64,000 nt of DNA from Adiantum capillus-veneris (taxonomy: Eukaryota; Streptophyta; Polypodiopsida; Polypodiales; Pteridaceae), in contig CM043946.1 in NCBI GenBank assembly GCA_014529385.2, positions 16,201,077 through 16,265,076 of the forward strand, in the 5' to 3' direction. The position numbers and the translations under genes are program-made. Of the stretch, positions 44,871 through 56,065 are shown in pieces. The first letter of the stretch is position 1. Each line of letters starts with the position of its first letter. The notes under the pieces are model-generated. The model searched no databases. It had not been told where the DNA came from and worked only from the letters and a program-made list of their open reading frames with translations.

Positions 44871-44969
44871 AACAGAAATCTCCACACACTCCTTCCCTGC
44901 CTTTCCTATGATAGAAATTGCACCACAAGGAAGCGTAAAGTGCTAACCGAGCTTAGTGTAGGGCATATC

Positions 44970-44989
44970 CTCGGCAGCGGCGCCAAAAA
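44970..44989 (-). other. Primer-binding site of GPR-1
   Basis: On the minus strand TTTTTGGCGCCGCTGCCGAG, directly after the LTR. It is very close to TGGCGCCGTTGCCGGGGA, a PBS known from plant Athila/Tat-type Ty3 elements (usually assigned to tRNA-Asp). This places GPR-1 with Ty3/gypsy. Confidence 0.85.
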
Positions 44990-45239
44990 TGTGCGCTCCT
45001 TGCCGCACTGTCGAAGCAAGGGACTTGCCAATACACCGTGTGTGAGCCACAAACGGCTCCAAGCACACAACAAGCCTAAACTAGCAAGCTCAAGAAAACA
45101 AAGGGTGTGTCACTCACCGCTCTACGCTCGCCTTCGTGGTGGATTCCTCGCCGCGATGAAGAAGAAGCTGCAGTCGTGCCGCGCTCAACCGCTTCGTCGC
45201 TGTCGTGCCTTCGTAATGCTCGATCGCACACACACTCTC

Positions 45240-45270
<31 letters not shown>

Positions 45271-45557
45271 AGGAGGTGAAGAAGAAGAAGATGGAGATGG
45301 AGATGGAGCAAGAGCACTCTTCTATTGCACAAATGAGAGAATGAGTAAAAATTAGGTTTAGTTGGCTTTTATAGGAGCTCACCCCATTCACACTTGGGCG
45401 CCCATGCTTAGCCAACTAATCCCTTGAATGTCCAAGTTAGAGTGCGCCTCTCATCGGCGATCACTCTACCTTTCCCTATTGGACCGACAAGCCCGGTGCC
45501 TGACTCTACTTAAATAAATAATATGGTTACAGTGTCCGTGTGCCGTGAGGGTTAACA
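44990..45557 (-). repeat. 5' LTR of GPR-1 (568 bp)
   Basis: Identical to 36622-37191 except four C/T substitutions and a 2-bp shorter CA run. Followed on the plus side by the target duplication GACCT. Confidence 0.96.
45366..45374 (-). promoter_or_regulatory. TATA box of GPR-1 5' LTR
   Basis: On the minus strand CTATAAAAG, about 190 bp into the LTR, in the sense orientation of the element. The same sequence is in the other LTR. The transcription start is inferred to lie some 30 bp downstream. Confidence 0.6.
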
Positions 45558-45562
45558 GACCT

Positions 45563-46054
45563 CTTTTATGATTGAGACTTTTTTACCACATCAATGAATG
45601 TACATTGTATTTCTCTAGCCCGTTAAAATCCTTTGTGCATCATGCTCCCAAGTTTCAACAAGATCGGTTTTGCTCATTCTCAACAATAAGAACCCTTAGC
45701 ATGCCATTCTCATTTGCAAGTGTGTGCAATCCTTCACCTTGCTTGTTTATGTTTAACTTCAATGATATCAAGCATGTCATAATCATGGTTTTTGTTGTCA
45801 TTGATGGATTGGTTGTATTACTATCTTCATTCTTAGGAGATTTGGAATGATTTTCCACGATGGTTGTGGAACCTTGTTGAAGAAGAAGAATTATTTCAAG
45901 TGTTGGAATATGTTGTATGCAAAACAAGAGATGAGAGTTAAATTCCCCAAGCGTGTTCACTTTAGAAATGGTGCTATCTCAAAGTCTTCCATTGCTCAAA
46001 ATTTTCCTATTTTTATGTCAGTGCATAGAGGATGTTGTGCTCTTCGATTGAGGC

Positions 46055-46091
<37 letters not shown>

Positions 46092-47702
46092 AGAAGAAGA
46101 AGAAGAAGACGAAGAAGAAAAAGAAGAAGTTTAAATTCATGACCTGTTATCACACACACACACCTTAATCAACCTACATATTACTAGCATGCTTATAACC
46201 AAAATTAAGAAAAGGATTATCAACATGAGATGACACTAGATAGAGGGCTAAATTTTGTAAGGTCGACCCCCCTCCCCCCCCCCCCCCCCCCCCCGGCCCC
46301 CCCCCTCTCTCTCTCTCTCTCTCTCAAGGATTTCACTACTCATGCTCTTGGATCTCTTTACAAGAAAGAGAAGCTTGAGTATACATAGGACAATGGAGGC
46401 AAAGATCTCTACATGACCCAAGCAACTTAGCGGCATTAGTGTTTTTATGACGCTAGCACCACTTTTGTTTTTAAGGATAAAAACGCTTCTCAAAGGGTGG
46501 AGTAATGTAATGCCAAGGGCAAACCCAATGGGGGTCACAGACCCAAGCCAAAAGCGGGCTGCTAAGTACTGTGGATAAGGGATTCTAAATCTGATGGACA
46601 AGGGCCTATAAAAAGGGTGGTGGGACGGAGAACCCTTACGCATTTCCCTGGCTCTCACATAGTCCTTGAAATAACCACCCTATCCTCCAATCTATTCCTT
46701 ATAATCATATATAGCATACACTTTGTCAAGCACCTATGCATGTTGTATACATTTGTGACACTCACTAAAATATCCTATGGAGAGAAAACACTCCTTATGA
46801 ATCGGATGTGAGAAGTGCATGAATAGAAATGACACATGTTCTTGACGATTTAAGGAATAACTTGGCACAAAAATGAAAAGACAAAATATGAATGGAAATA
46901 TAGTTCAAGAATTGAGGAACTTAGAGGTTTTAGAGAAATGAAGCAAAAACTATGAATGGAAATGTCTGAAATTGTTTTTAACCTTGGGGTAGTACATATG
47001 ACAATAGAAGTTCTATAACAAATGGAACATGCCACATTTTAGTCATCCTGACTGTAGACAGCATCCAATCTGCCTAAAGTCCCAAATGCGTATTTGACAT
47101 GCAAAGAAGCATGTTGCAAAGTAGTTTAGTTGTAGTAAACTCTTCTCTTCAAAACTTTATTGTCAAGGATATGATGATGAAGGTGCTGTATCTATGGCGA
47201 TTTTTCCCCTGTCATATTGGTTGTGAGCAAGTTGATCTCTTTTGGTGGTTTACACCTATATGCCCAATAGTAGGTTGCAATTTGTGAGTAGTGTTCTTCT
47301 ACCGATAAACTGATAGCAATTGATGGTGGGGTTTTACAAGCCCTTGTGATGGAGGGACCTACAGCTCATCAAAGAAGCAAATGTATGATCAATGCTTTAG
47401 TCACAATACCAACACATGGCTTTTCTCTTTAGTCACAATACCACCAACATCACCAATCTCTTTTCCTACCAACAAGAGGCTTCAAATCTACATACTCTCA
47501 ATTGCTTCTTGTTATTTAGTGTTGTGGCCTTCTCACCTCCATAGACAAGCTCATGTTGGTTCCTCGTCTTGATCTATTTAGTAGCGACTTTTGACTAGTA
47601 GCCACCCATTTCGTTCATGTAGTGGCAAATTTTGATTTTAGTAGCCACTCATCCCTTGGAAAAACCATGATTTTTTCACCCACTTAAAAAAATGCAACAA
47701 AC

Positions 47703-47749
<47 letters not shown>

Positions 47750-48300
47750 ATATGGTGTGTATAACTATTTACAGTATAGGCTAGTAAGAAGGTTTTAAAG
47801 AAGCAAGATTGAGATGAACAATCGACATAATGGCTATTCATTTTCACCTTCAGCGTCTATTTCCTAAACTATCAGTGGACAGAGCGCCTCTACCTACTAA
47901 ACATTGAGAGGGAGAGAGAAAGAATCTCCCTAGATTCATCTCCTCCAATATTTTTCAAAAATTTTACTCAACTAGGGTTTGCTCTACCCCAAGATCCCTT
48001 ACACGTTCTGACTCCCACACATGCTCTCTTGTTGAATCGTTAAAGGAGATCCCTCTTCGGCATCATCATCAACTTGGTATTATGTTAGCTTATCATCAAG
48101 CACCTCTTATACGTCATCGCTAACCGCATTCTTGTCTTTACTTTTCTCTTCACTATCGACAGAATCATGAGCACCTCTATTTACCAGTTCATCTAACCCT
48201 TTGTTTAGCTTTGGATCCGTGTTCAGAGTTTGTTTTGTGAATTCTAATGTCTTGTGAAATGCCCTCTCATGCTCCCCTCCCCAACAAGATACAAGTTCGC
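45563..48300. other. Non-coding stretch with several microsatellites
   Basis: Holds (GA)n-(GAA)n at about 46060-46110, a poly-C region with interruptions followed by CT repeats (46266-46325), and (CT)n-(TA)n at 47703-47749. A minus-strand frame at 45655-45960 ('NKQGEGLHTLANENGMLRVL') is protein-like and may be a further LINE scrap, but it is too short to call. A TATA-like CCTATAAAAAGGG at 46608 could belong to an old LTR. No gene is supported. Confidence 0.45.
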
Positions 48301-48303
48301 GGG

Positions 48304-48305
<2 letters not shown>

Positions 48306-48380
<75 letters not shown>
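48306..48380. repeat. (GA)n microsatellite, about 75 bp
   Basis: A perfect AG dinucleotide run. Confidence 0.97.
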
Positions 48381-48383
<3 letters not shown>

Positions 48384-48918
48384 CCTCATACAACCGCTAC
48401 ATGGATACATCTAGCAGTTTTGACCCTTCCATTTTCCATTTCAAACTATTACCACCATTCTTTGATTTTTCACCGACTGGTAGTAGTGGCTCTTCATAAA
48501 CGTAAATCGCTCGTGGGGGGCCATCGTGAAAATTGCGTTTTCACCTGGTCACCATCTATACTACTCTATTAAGCAACCAAGGATTCCGGCTTGCCATGTG
48601 GCGTAATAAGGGATGCTAGGATGGACTCAATGCTCACTCAAGCTGGATCCAACCTGAGTAACCGAGCTTCTTGTAGCACGCAAGGCAATGATGCCCATTC
48701 GGTTGCCTATCTTGGACGCTTCCTGTAGCACGCAGAGCAATGATGTCCATTCGGTTTCCTACACTGGAAGTCCAAGAGGCCAATGGCCCCTAACGGTTGC
48801 CAACGCCCAGAAGGCCCATTGGGAATCAGGGCCAAAGCTACATCTCAGTTGCCATATTACCACCCTCTCTACAAGACTGCAAAGCAGCCGCATTAGGCTC
48901 CCCACCCCTCCTCGGATC

Positions 48919-48984
<66 letters not shown>

Positions 48985-49325
48985 GCTTGACCTTTTGTAT
49001 GTCTGCATGGCTGCCCATAGGTAGCGGAAGCAACGCAAGGTGCTGCACTTACCGCTTCTTTCACTTACCTCCTCAAGAAAATTATGGCTTTCACTTTAGC
49101 CTATTGACGCAAGAGCCATAACTAGGATTGTTGCATGTAGTGGAAGCAAGCATGCTTCATACTGAGCAGGCAATAGAGGTAACAATCGCAGCCTAGAAGC
49201 TGATAACTCAAGACAAGGATGGTAATGCTGTGAGTACCAGCTACCATTTTCTGTGTAAGGAGAATCAAGAAGAGACACAAGCACCGAGTCGGAACTAATG
49301 ATTGATGATGAGACGCTCAGCTTGG

Positions 49326-49392
<67 letters not shown>

Positions 49393-49586
49393 TCCCTTAC
49401 ACGAGCTGTATCTATTGAGTTAGCTGCAGGAGATGTGACTAGAAAGGGGTATGGCATCAATGTTCGGGAAAATTTATTTTTCCAAACATTCAAAATTCCT
49501 TCTCTTGATTTTGTCAAGAAGAAATTTTTGAAAATTAGGTTAATTTTTTGAGTTTTTGCACTATTTTGAGATGGAATTTCTCCTTT
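48381..49586. other. Non-coding stretch with a 52-bp repeat and CT/CA and GA tracts
   Basis: A 52-bp tandem repeat (48670-48721, 48722-48770; TGTAGCACGCA...CCATTCGGTT...). A (CT)n-(CA)n tract lies at about 48917-48982 and a (GA)n tract at about 49327-49388. No gene seen. Confidence 0.55.
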
Positions 49587-50972
49587 TCCCCTTGCCCTCA
49601 ACCTGCATTTTCAAATTGAAAACGGCATGATATTAAGCTGAGACACATTTTTCCCGAACACTGTATGGCATCGACGTCGCATCGTACAGCATGCTCTTAG
49701 AGTAGGTGCGACACAGTCGCGCACGCTATCTGCTTACACTTTGAGTGTCCACAAGTGCAACAATAGAGGCAACCACCATGCTGGTCTTAGCTACATGAGA
49801 TGTCTAGCTAGGTCTGACACGAGGACCAACATATTGGATGAGCACGGTACATGGAGTATATTATGAGAGGCTTCACTTACAGGTTTCACATATCTATAAA
49901 GGCATTTCAATATGTTGTAAACGTCAACATAGCAAGCTTTGGCATGCACATTCTTTGGAAGAATGACTAATTTAAAACACACAACAATTTGATGTTGTTT
50001 CTTTGTCTTGGGAAGCCGAAAGAGACACGAATTGTGTACCTTGAGCCTCTGAAGTTCCAACTTCTAAGCACTCTCTCACCTAAGGCAACCTACAATGGCA
50101 ACCCAAAAGTCGTCTCATGCCAAACCATCCTTTTTTCTACATCCCCGCATGATCAGTATGCAGGTTGAAGCTATAGCTTGAGTGTTTCTCACACTAGCGA
50201 ACAATGTTGGGCGTTGATGATTGCACAAATCAAATAGGGTTATAGCTCATATGGACGGCAAAAGCACCTTCAATGCCTATCCCCTTGCCCTCAACCTGCA
50301 TTTTTCAAATTGAAAATGGCATGATATTAAGCTGAGACACATTATTCCCGAACATTTTATGGCATCGACGCCGCATCGTACAACATGCTCTTAGAGTAGG
50401 TGCGACACAGTCCCGCATGCTATCTGCTTACACTTTGAGTGTCCACAAGTGCAACAATAGAGGCAACCACCATGCTGGTCTTAGCTACATGAGATGGTCT
50501 AGCTAGGTCTGACACGAGGACCAACAGATTGGATGAGCAAGGTACATGGAGTATATTATGAGAGGCTTCACTTATAGGTCGCACATATCTATAAAGGCAT
50601 TTCAATATGTTGTAAACGTCAACATAGCAAGCTTTGGCATGCACATTCTTTAGAAGAATGACTAATTTAAAGCACACAGCAATTTGATGTCGTATCTTTG
50701 TCTTTGGGAAGCCAAAAGAGACACGAATTGTGTACGTTGAGCCTCTGAAGTTCCAACTTCTAAGCACTCTCTCACCTAAGGCAACCTACAATGGCAACCC
50801 AAAAGTCATCTCATGCCAAACCGTCCTTTTTTCTACATCCCTGCATGTTCAGTAGTAGGTTGAAGCTACAGCTTGAGTGTTTCTCGCACTAGCGAACAAT
50901 GTTGGGCGTTCATGATTGCACAAATCAAAGAGGGTTGTAGCTGATCTGGACGGTAAAAGCACCTTCAATGCC
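49587..50972 (+). repeat. 693-bp tandem duplication
   Basis: Copy 1 49587-50279 and copy 2 50280-50972, period 693 bp, collinear, with scattered substitutions and single-base indels. Each contains a minus-strand open frame (49791-50060 and 50420-50767) sharing 'VCFKLVILPKNVHAKACYVDVYNILKCLYRYV'. The longer one has 115 codons. I recognise no family, and no start or splice context supports a gene. Confidence 0.92.
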
Positions 50973-51452
50973 ACAAAAACATGGATAATGGCAACTATAC
51001 ACTTAGCTTCTCTTTTGTCTCTCTTCATCTCTACTGCCTTCTTAGCACTTGCCTGTGGCTAATTTGGTCATCTGCTATTGCTGCCAAACAACAAGCTTCA
51101 TCATCATATAGGTTTTAGTAGTCTGTATTGTCAAATGATAAGGAGCTAGCGAAGCATGAAATCAAGATTCTTAAAACCAGAAGATGATGGTTGCATTGCA
51201 TGCTTACGAGAAAATATAGGTGCTTGCCTTGACTCAAAATGAGTGCTCTTACAACAACCGCAGAGGAGCGTGAACCAACATCCAATCAACTGAATCCATG
51301 GAGGCACTATTTCACCTTCTTTGCAAATTAGGAATGCATGCTCGCGGTGGCAGCAACTACTCCTGTGTCACAGTCCATTGTAGATGTTTATTCGAGGGGG
51401 GCCATGCTTGAGTTGGAAAATTGTGTATGGTGTTGGTAAATTTAAAAGGAAG

Positions 51453-51500
<48 letters not shown>

Positions 51501-52088
51501 CTAAGTGTATTCTTTGCGGAGGCTATGAGTGATTTCTTGACAACCTAGGCGACTAGATTGCAGGGATCAGACTAAACTTGAGGGGAAAGGAGTTCTTGGA
51601 TGCCAAGCTTGAGATAACACATCAGCTTACTTGCATGGCCATGGGACTCGCTTCCAACAGGAACTACCTGTGTTCAAGAGGAGATGGTAGGCCTGCCAAG
51701 GCCTAAGTGGCTTGGCTCATCATTATATCCGATGGGGATTATTCACTCTGCTTGCCAATTCGTTGCGCTCTTGAGCAATTACTGTGCGTGGTTTGCTTCC
51801 AGGGGCAGACCCTTGGAAAGAGCTTCTGATTAGCCGCTTACAGCTTTTCTCTCCAATATATGGGGACCCAAGCACCAAATAAAACACCAACTTATCCCAC
51901 ATGAGTGAACTTAAGAAAGTGTATGGGCGGGTCGCGTGAGCTCGTCAATCCATAAAATGGGCATGAGCAAGCGGCAAGTATGTAAAGCATCCACGTAGGT
52001 CCATTCTATGCACGCGTGCCATCTCTGCGGCGTTCGCTTGGCAAAGTTGGCCCTCTCTCCTCTCTCTGGAGCGTCTACGCAGTTTTGC

Positions 52089-52121
<33 letters not shown>

Positions 52122-52249
52122 TCACACACACACACATTCATCCACTTTCTCTGCTAGTGAAGTTGCTGCTCGTGTGAAGAACTCGACACAAAATCTGCCT
52201 AAATGATGGAAGTTCAGCGCCACTCTGTACAGAGCGTCAGGTATTGAAA

Positions 52250-52298
<49 letters not shown>

Positions 52299-52353
52299 GT
52301 GCGTGTCATCATCATCCAAGTTGAGTGTAACGATTTGCAGGCGTTCAGATAAA
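50973..52353. other. Upstream region of the Tudor/AT-hook gene, microsatellite-rich
   Basis: Contains (GA)n at about 51457-51497, (CT)n-(CA)n at about 52088-52136 and (GA)n at 52260-52294. The last two lie within 300 bp of the gene's start codon and may be in its 5' UTR or promoter. A possible splice acceptor TTGCAG at 52335-52340 suggests a 5' UTR intron. No TATA box is convincing. Confidence 0.45.
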
Positions 52354-55300
52354 ATGTTTAGCCCAGAGGGGGGTGGGCTATCTGCCCCGCCAGTAAGCAC
52401 TGGGCTTTCTCTCGGAGGAAATGGAAGGGACAACACAAATACAAATAGCTCCTTGCCAAACACAGGAACTTATGTTTCTCCTGTGACAAGCTTGCGTACT
52501 CCATTACCAAACACCACAGTAGCTGGAGGCTACGAAATGCTACCGCCCCCAATGGGTGCACCAGTAATTATGGCCACCACTAACCAGGATATTCCTGCAC
52601 CACGTGTGGTTCCTGTTGGAAATGGCGATTTTATGAGTTTGTCGCCTCCCGGTATCATTAGTGGCAATCAAGCTGTGTTTTTGTCTCCAAGTGCAGAGCT
52701 GCCCGCTTCAGTTCCTGCATGTGGGTTTGGGAGTACGCCGATGATGGCACCGAATGCGCCCTTCGAGCTTCGCCCAGGGAATGAAGTGATTGTCTCAGGG
52801 TATGCTTCGACCAATTTGTTTGGTTTTTGTGCTTGTTCAGAATTTTGATGAGGTTTGGATCTATGCCATACTTTGCACAAGGTATTAAGCAGCAGTTCAG
52901 TAATGCAGAGTTAATATTAAGACTATGATGGCGAATGAAATGTTCCATTTGTTGAGAGTGTAAATATTCAAATTAATATTGTGTTTTTATGTCTGTGCAC
53001 GAGTTTTTTGTGCATTTGTGTAAAATGGTGCTCTATTTTTGGTGTTTTGAGTTTTTGAAAGACCCAAACAGTAGTTCTTTTCTGTTGTCTTCATTTGATA
53101 TTGTAGAGACTTTAATCAGAGTGTGTCTAGAGGTATCCCATCTACCTTGGCGGCACCCGATAATGAGGCAGCAACAAGGAATTTAGAAGAGCAACTCCAC
53201 ATGGCAACAGAGCCAGACTCATTGGAAGAGTCGAAGCCAGATCATTTCAATATTGGATACAATGAGGGTGGTGAAACGCAGGTGGTTTCGGAGAGCCAAT
53301 ATGACAGCATGCAGCCAGGCTATCTTTCTGGTGAGACGCCACTTGGTGAGACGCAGCCAATCAATGGTCAAGATTTCGACGACATGGTAGTGCTACAGAA
53401 CGACGCACTTACAGCCTCTAGTATGCCAATGTCGGATGAAAAAGGTGGTGAACCTGCTTCACTATATGGTAAGGATCACAAGAGTCACAAATGACTAGCA
53501 TTCGTTCATAGCCTTTCTTCTGGTTACCAAAACCCTTTGGCTTTTCAGGGCCGCTTCAAATTGTGGACACGCCTCCCTTGGAAGCTCCTTTGGATGTCAC
53601 CACCTCTGCACCTAGTGGAGTTACTGAGCTGAAGGTTTTGAGCAATCCGGACAAACATGATATGGGCCGCGCTATACCGCACATTAATAAACCTTCTTCT
53701 GGCGAGGCAGAGCCCAATTCTGCTAGTCGTGATGGACGAAATGAAAGTGTATTAGATACGGAAGGTCCCATTAATGGAGGGCAAGCACACAAGGAAGAAG
53801 GTCTTGATACTATTGACCCTCAAGTAGGTGTTTTATCACAAGGCCACTTATCAGAGGATAAAGAGAAGAAAGCAGATGCATCGGCACCGACGAATAAGAG
53901 AAATTCTGGGAATCCTCATCCTCAAAAGAAACAGGTATCCTTCTTCGCCCATACTATGTCGAGCTTTTCCTCTTCGCGATCTGCGGCAGCGTACTACATT
54001 GGGTGGTGTATGTAGAGAGTCTCCAGTCTTTTGCAATCATGGTCTTGTATGAGAACTCTCAGGGATGAATTCTGACAGTGATATGCTTTCAGGTTGTTAC
54101 TGAACAAGACATCCAAGAAATTATGGGCAGGAACGTTATGAAGAAATTTGGAAGTAAGAATTACAAAGGCGAAGTTGTTGAGTATGATTCTGAGAACCAG
54201 TGGTTCAAAGTGAGTATTTTCATGTGTGTGTATGTATGTAGTACACATACATAAGTACTGCATGTATGTATGTAGGTAGACATGTATGCATTTACGTATG
54301 TATCTCTATATGTATATGTGCATGAATGTATGTAGGTATGTATGCATGCATGTGAATACCTATGTATGTATGACCCATTTATGTACGTTCGTTCCTATGT
54401 ATGTCTCCTTGTATGTATGTAAGGATGTCTCTATGTAGGTAGGTAGGTACGTATGTGGGGGTGTGTGTGTGATTATGTATGTACGTATATATGTATATAT
54501 GCATACACATACCATATATCTATATCTATATTTATGCATACATACCTACATATATATCTATATGTGTATACATACATATAGACACACATATATACACACA
54601 CTGTGTGGCGCGCACGCGCACATATAATCATGTGAAGTATAGTGCTAAGGTGGAGTAATGTCATCCTATGTCCAGGTTGTTTATGAAGATGGAGATCAGG
54701 AAGATCTAGAGCTGGTGGAGGTGACGGAAATTCTCCTGGTAGAGAACAATATATTAGACTCCTCTACGGCAAAGAGGAAGAAGCCACCTGCAAAGGGAGG
54801 TGCTAGAAAAGTGAGGTGGGTGGGTGTGTGCACGCATTCTTGCATGCACCCAATGAATTAACTTCATCCTTCTGACCTTGAAACATTGCTTCCTCAGGAG
54901 ACCGAAGACTAAAAGCCAAGACATTAGAAAGCCAAGAGGAAGACCTAAGAAGAAAGGCACAACTACACAGACAAGGGAGAAGCTGCCGCACAAAGTAAAG
55001 TCCTCCCAAGCGTCAAAGCTGAAAGGCTCAAAAAGAGGAGCTTCAACAACACTGACCACCAATGCAGGGGTGGAAACTGAACCAAACTTTCCGGCAAAGA
55101 GTAGAGGCAAAAGGAAGAGAAGCTTTGAGGCTGAAACCCAGCAGGAGATCACAAGGACAGATGCTAAACCGAAGAAAGGTAGGAAGACCCGATCGAGTAC
55201 TACGAAGTCATCAATTAGGAAGAGCCCTCCGAAGAAACGTGGACGAAAACCAACCCAAAAAGGCTCTGTAAAGGCAAAGGGGACAAAGCGCCGTAGCTTG

Positions 55301-55605
55301 TCGAACTTACCAGCTGAACAAAACAGAGGCAAGCGCAGACATGTTGAAACTTTTGACAATCTTAAATCCTTAGTAGGCAAAACAGTAGAGAAGGACTTTG
55401 ATGGAACTTTATACAAGGGAACGGTGATGGAATTTGACAGCAAATCCGAGTATTACAAGGTAAGATTATCTGGGGGTTACTCAGATGACTATGTGCTGGA
55501 TTATGGATTTGCGCTAACATTTAGCGACGTTTCCAGGTGAAATATGAAGACGGTGATCAAGAGGATCTTGAGTTCGAGGAGTTGAAGGTCGTATTGGTGG
55601 ATTAG
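52354..55605 (+). CDS. Host gene: nuclear protein with two Tudor-like domains and AT-hooks (7 exons)
   Basis: Exons by GT-AG sites and phase: 52354-52799, 53107-53468, 53549-53934, 54093-54209, 54676-54815, 54898-55459, 55537-55605; 2082 nt, about 693 aa, stop TAG. Residues 1-395 are Pro/Ser/Gly-rich and acidic, without known domains. Tudor-like domain 1 (about 408-459) reads 'GRNVMKKFGSKNYKGEVVEYD' then 'KVVYEDGDQEDLE'. Domain 2 (about 640-693) reads 'GKTVEKDFDGTLYKGTVMEFD' then 'KVKYEDGDQEDLE'. Between them is a Lys/Arg-rich region with AT-hook cores ('KPRGRPKKK', 'KKRGRKP'). Such folds bind modified histone tails and AT-hooks bind the minor groove, so a chromatin role is inferred. No frame damage is seen. 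Exon 1 could start upstream. Confidence 0.8.
54210..54675 (+). repeat. Intron 4 of the Tudor gene, filled with TGTA/TA repeats
   Basis: Nearly the whole 466-bp intron consists of degenerate ATGTATGT-type tetranucleotides followed by TATATA/CATACA tracts. The splice sites themselves (AAA|GTGAGT and CCAG|GTT) are normal. Confidence 0.85.
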
Positions 55606-55990
55606 GGCAGCGATGGCTCCTTGCTCCTATATAAGGGGGATGTCTTCCCAATGTGGGATGTGTACCAGGCAAATTGGAAGAAGCAATGGATGGCTTGGTT
55701 GCAACATGAATTAGGGATGTACAAAGCATAATTGAGGTAGAACATTGTAAATAGGGACAGCATGGTATTGCACCAAGGTGACGCAGGAATTTTTTGTACA
55801 TGCTCCGGTAAGCATCCTTTAGGTACATGGACCGGTGATACCAAATATCCAGGGACCAGTAATTAGTGAGTTTACTGGGATTTTTTCGTTGGTGTTTCAC
55901 ATGTTTGATGTGCATTTTTCTTAATTCTAAGTGCATCATCTCCTGTAATGTCTTGTGTGTCGAGTATGTGATGCAAAAATAAGGCCAGTC
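55606..55990 (+). other. 3' UTR and downstream of the Tudor gene
   Basis: No further coding sequence. AAAATAAGG near 55976 is a possible polyadenylation element. Confidence 0.4.
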
Positions 55991-55994
55991 GTGT

Positions 55995-56065
55995 CAGTGG
56001 GCCTTAACCTAATGGTTAAGGCGGATGTTGGGGTGCGTAAACTCCCAGGTTCAAATTTCACTAGT
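55995..56065 (+). repeat. tRNA-derived SINE-like sequence
   Basis: An A-box-like segment (TGGGCCTTAACCTAATGG, 55998-56015) and, 34 bp further, a B-box-like segment GGTTCAAATTT (56049-56059), in the spacing of an internal Pol III promoter. It does not fold as a functional tRNA because the D-arm carries an inserted GCCTTAACC/GGTTAAGGC hairpin and no acceptor stem closes. Body and tail of the SINE are not resolved. Confidence 0.55.

Larger units (their letters stand above)
44002..44969 (-). other. GPR-1 leader with two low-complexity arrays
   Basis: Nearly 1 kb between PBS and first ATG. It contains an A-rich array of AAATGCAGAAATTG-like units (44615-44870; in the transcript sense U/C-rich) and a GGGCTT hexamer array (44386-44439). 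No coding sequence is convincing: frames across the arrays give repetitive Phe/Cys or Glu/Lys proteins. In LTR elements the packaging and dimerisation signals lie in this interval. Confidence 0.7.
36622..45557 (-). mobile_element. GPR-1: complete non-autonomous LTR retrotransposon encoding Gag and protease only
   Basis: 8936 bp. Direct LTRs at both ends (36622-37191, 44990-45557), target duplication GACCT at 36617-36621 and 45558-45562, PBS at 44989-44970 and PPT near 37205-37192 define it on the minus strand. The internal region holds a 318-codon frame, then a 1423-codon frame with capsid-like gag, zinc knuckles and a retropepsin. About 1.6 kb without coding sequence follows before the PPT. 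No RT, RNase H or integrase motif is found in any frame. Four C/T differences and one 2-bp microsatellite difference separate the LTRs, so it inserted recently. It resembles the gag-only class called TR-GAG, here with protease. Confidence 0.93.

Noticed and set aside
44563-44928. Phe/Cys-rich and Glu/Lys-rich frames on both strands
   Set aside because: Created by the short array in the GPR-1 leader. Coiled-coil-like composition is a by-product of the repeat.
46248-46658. 136-codon minus-strand frame
   Set aside because: Its 3' part is the poly-C/CT tract and the rest shows no domain. It overlaps a possible old LTR promoter.
55995-56065. A functional tRNA gene
   Set aside because: Box-like elements are present, but there is no closing acceptor stem and the D-arm is enlarged; called SINE-like instead.
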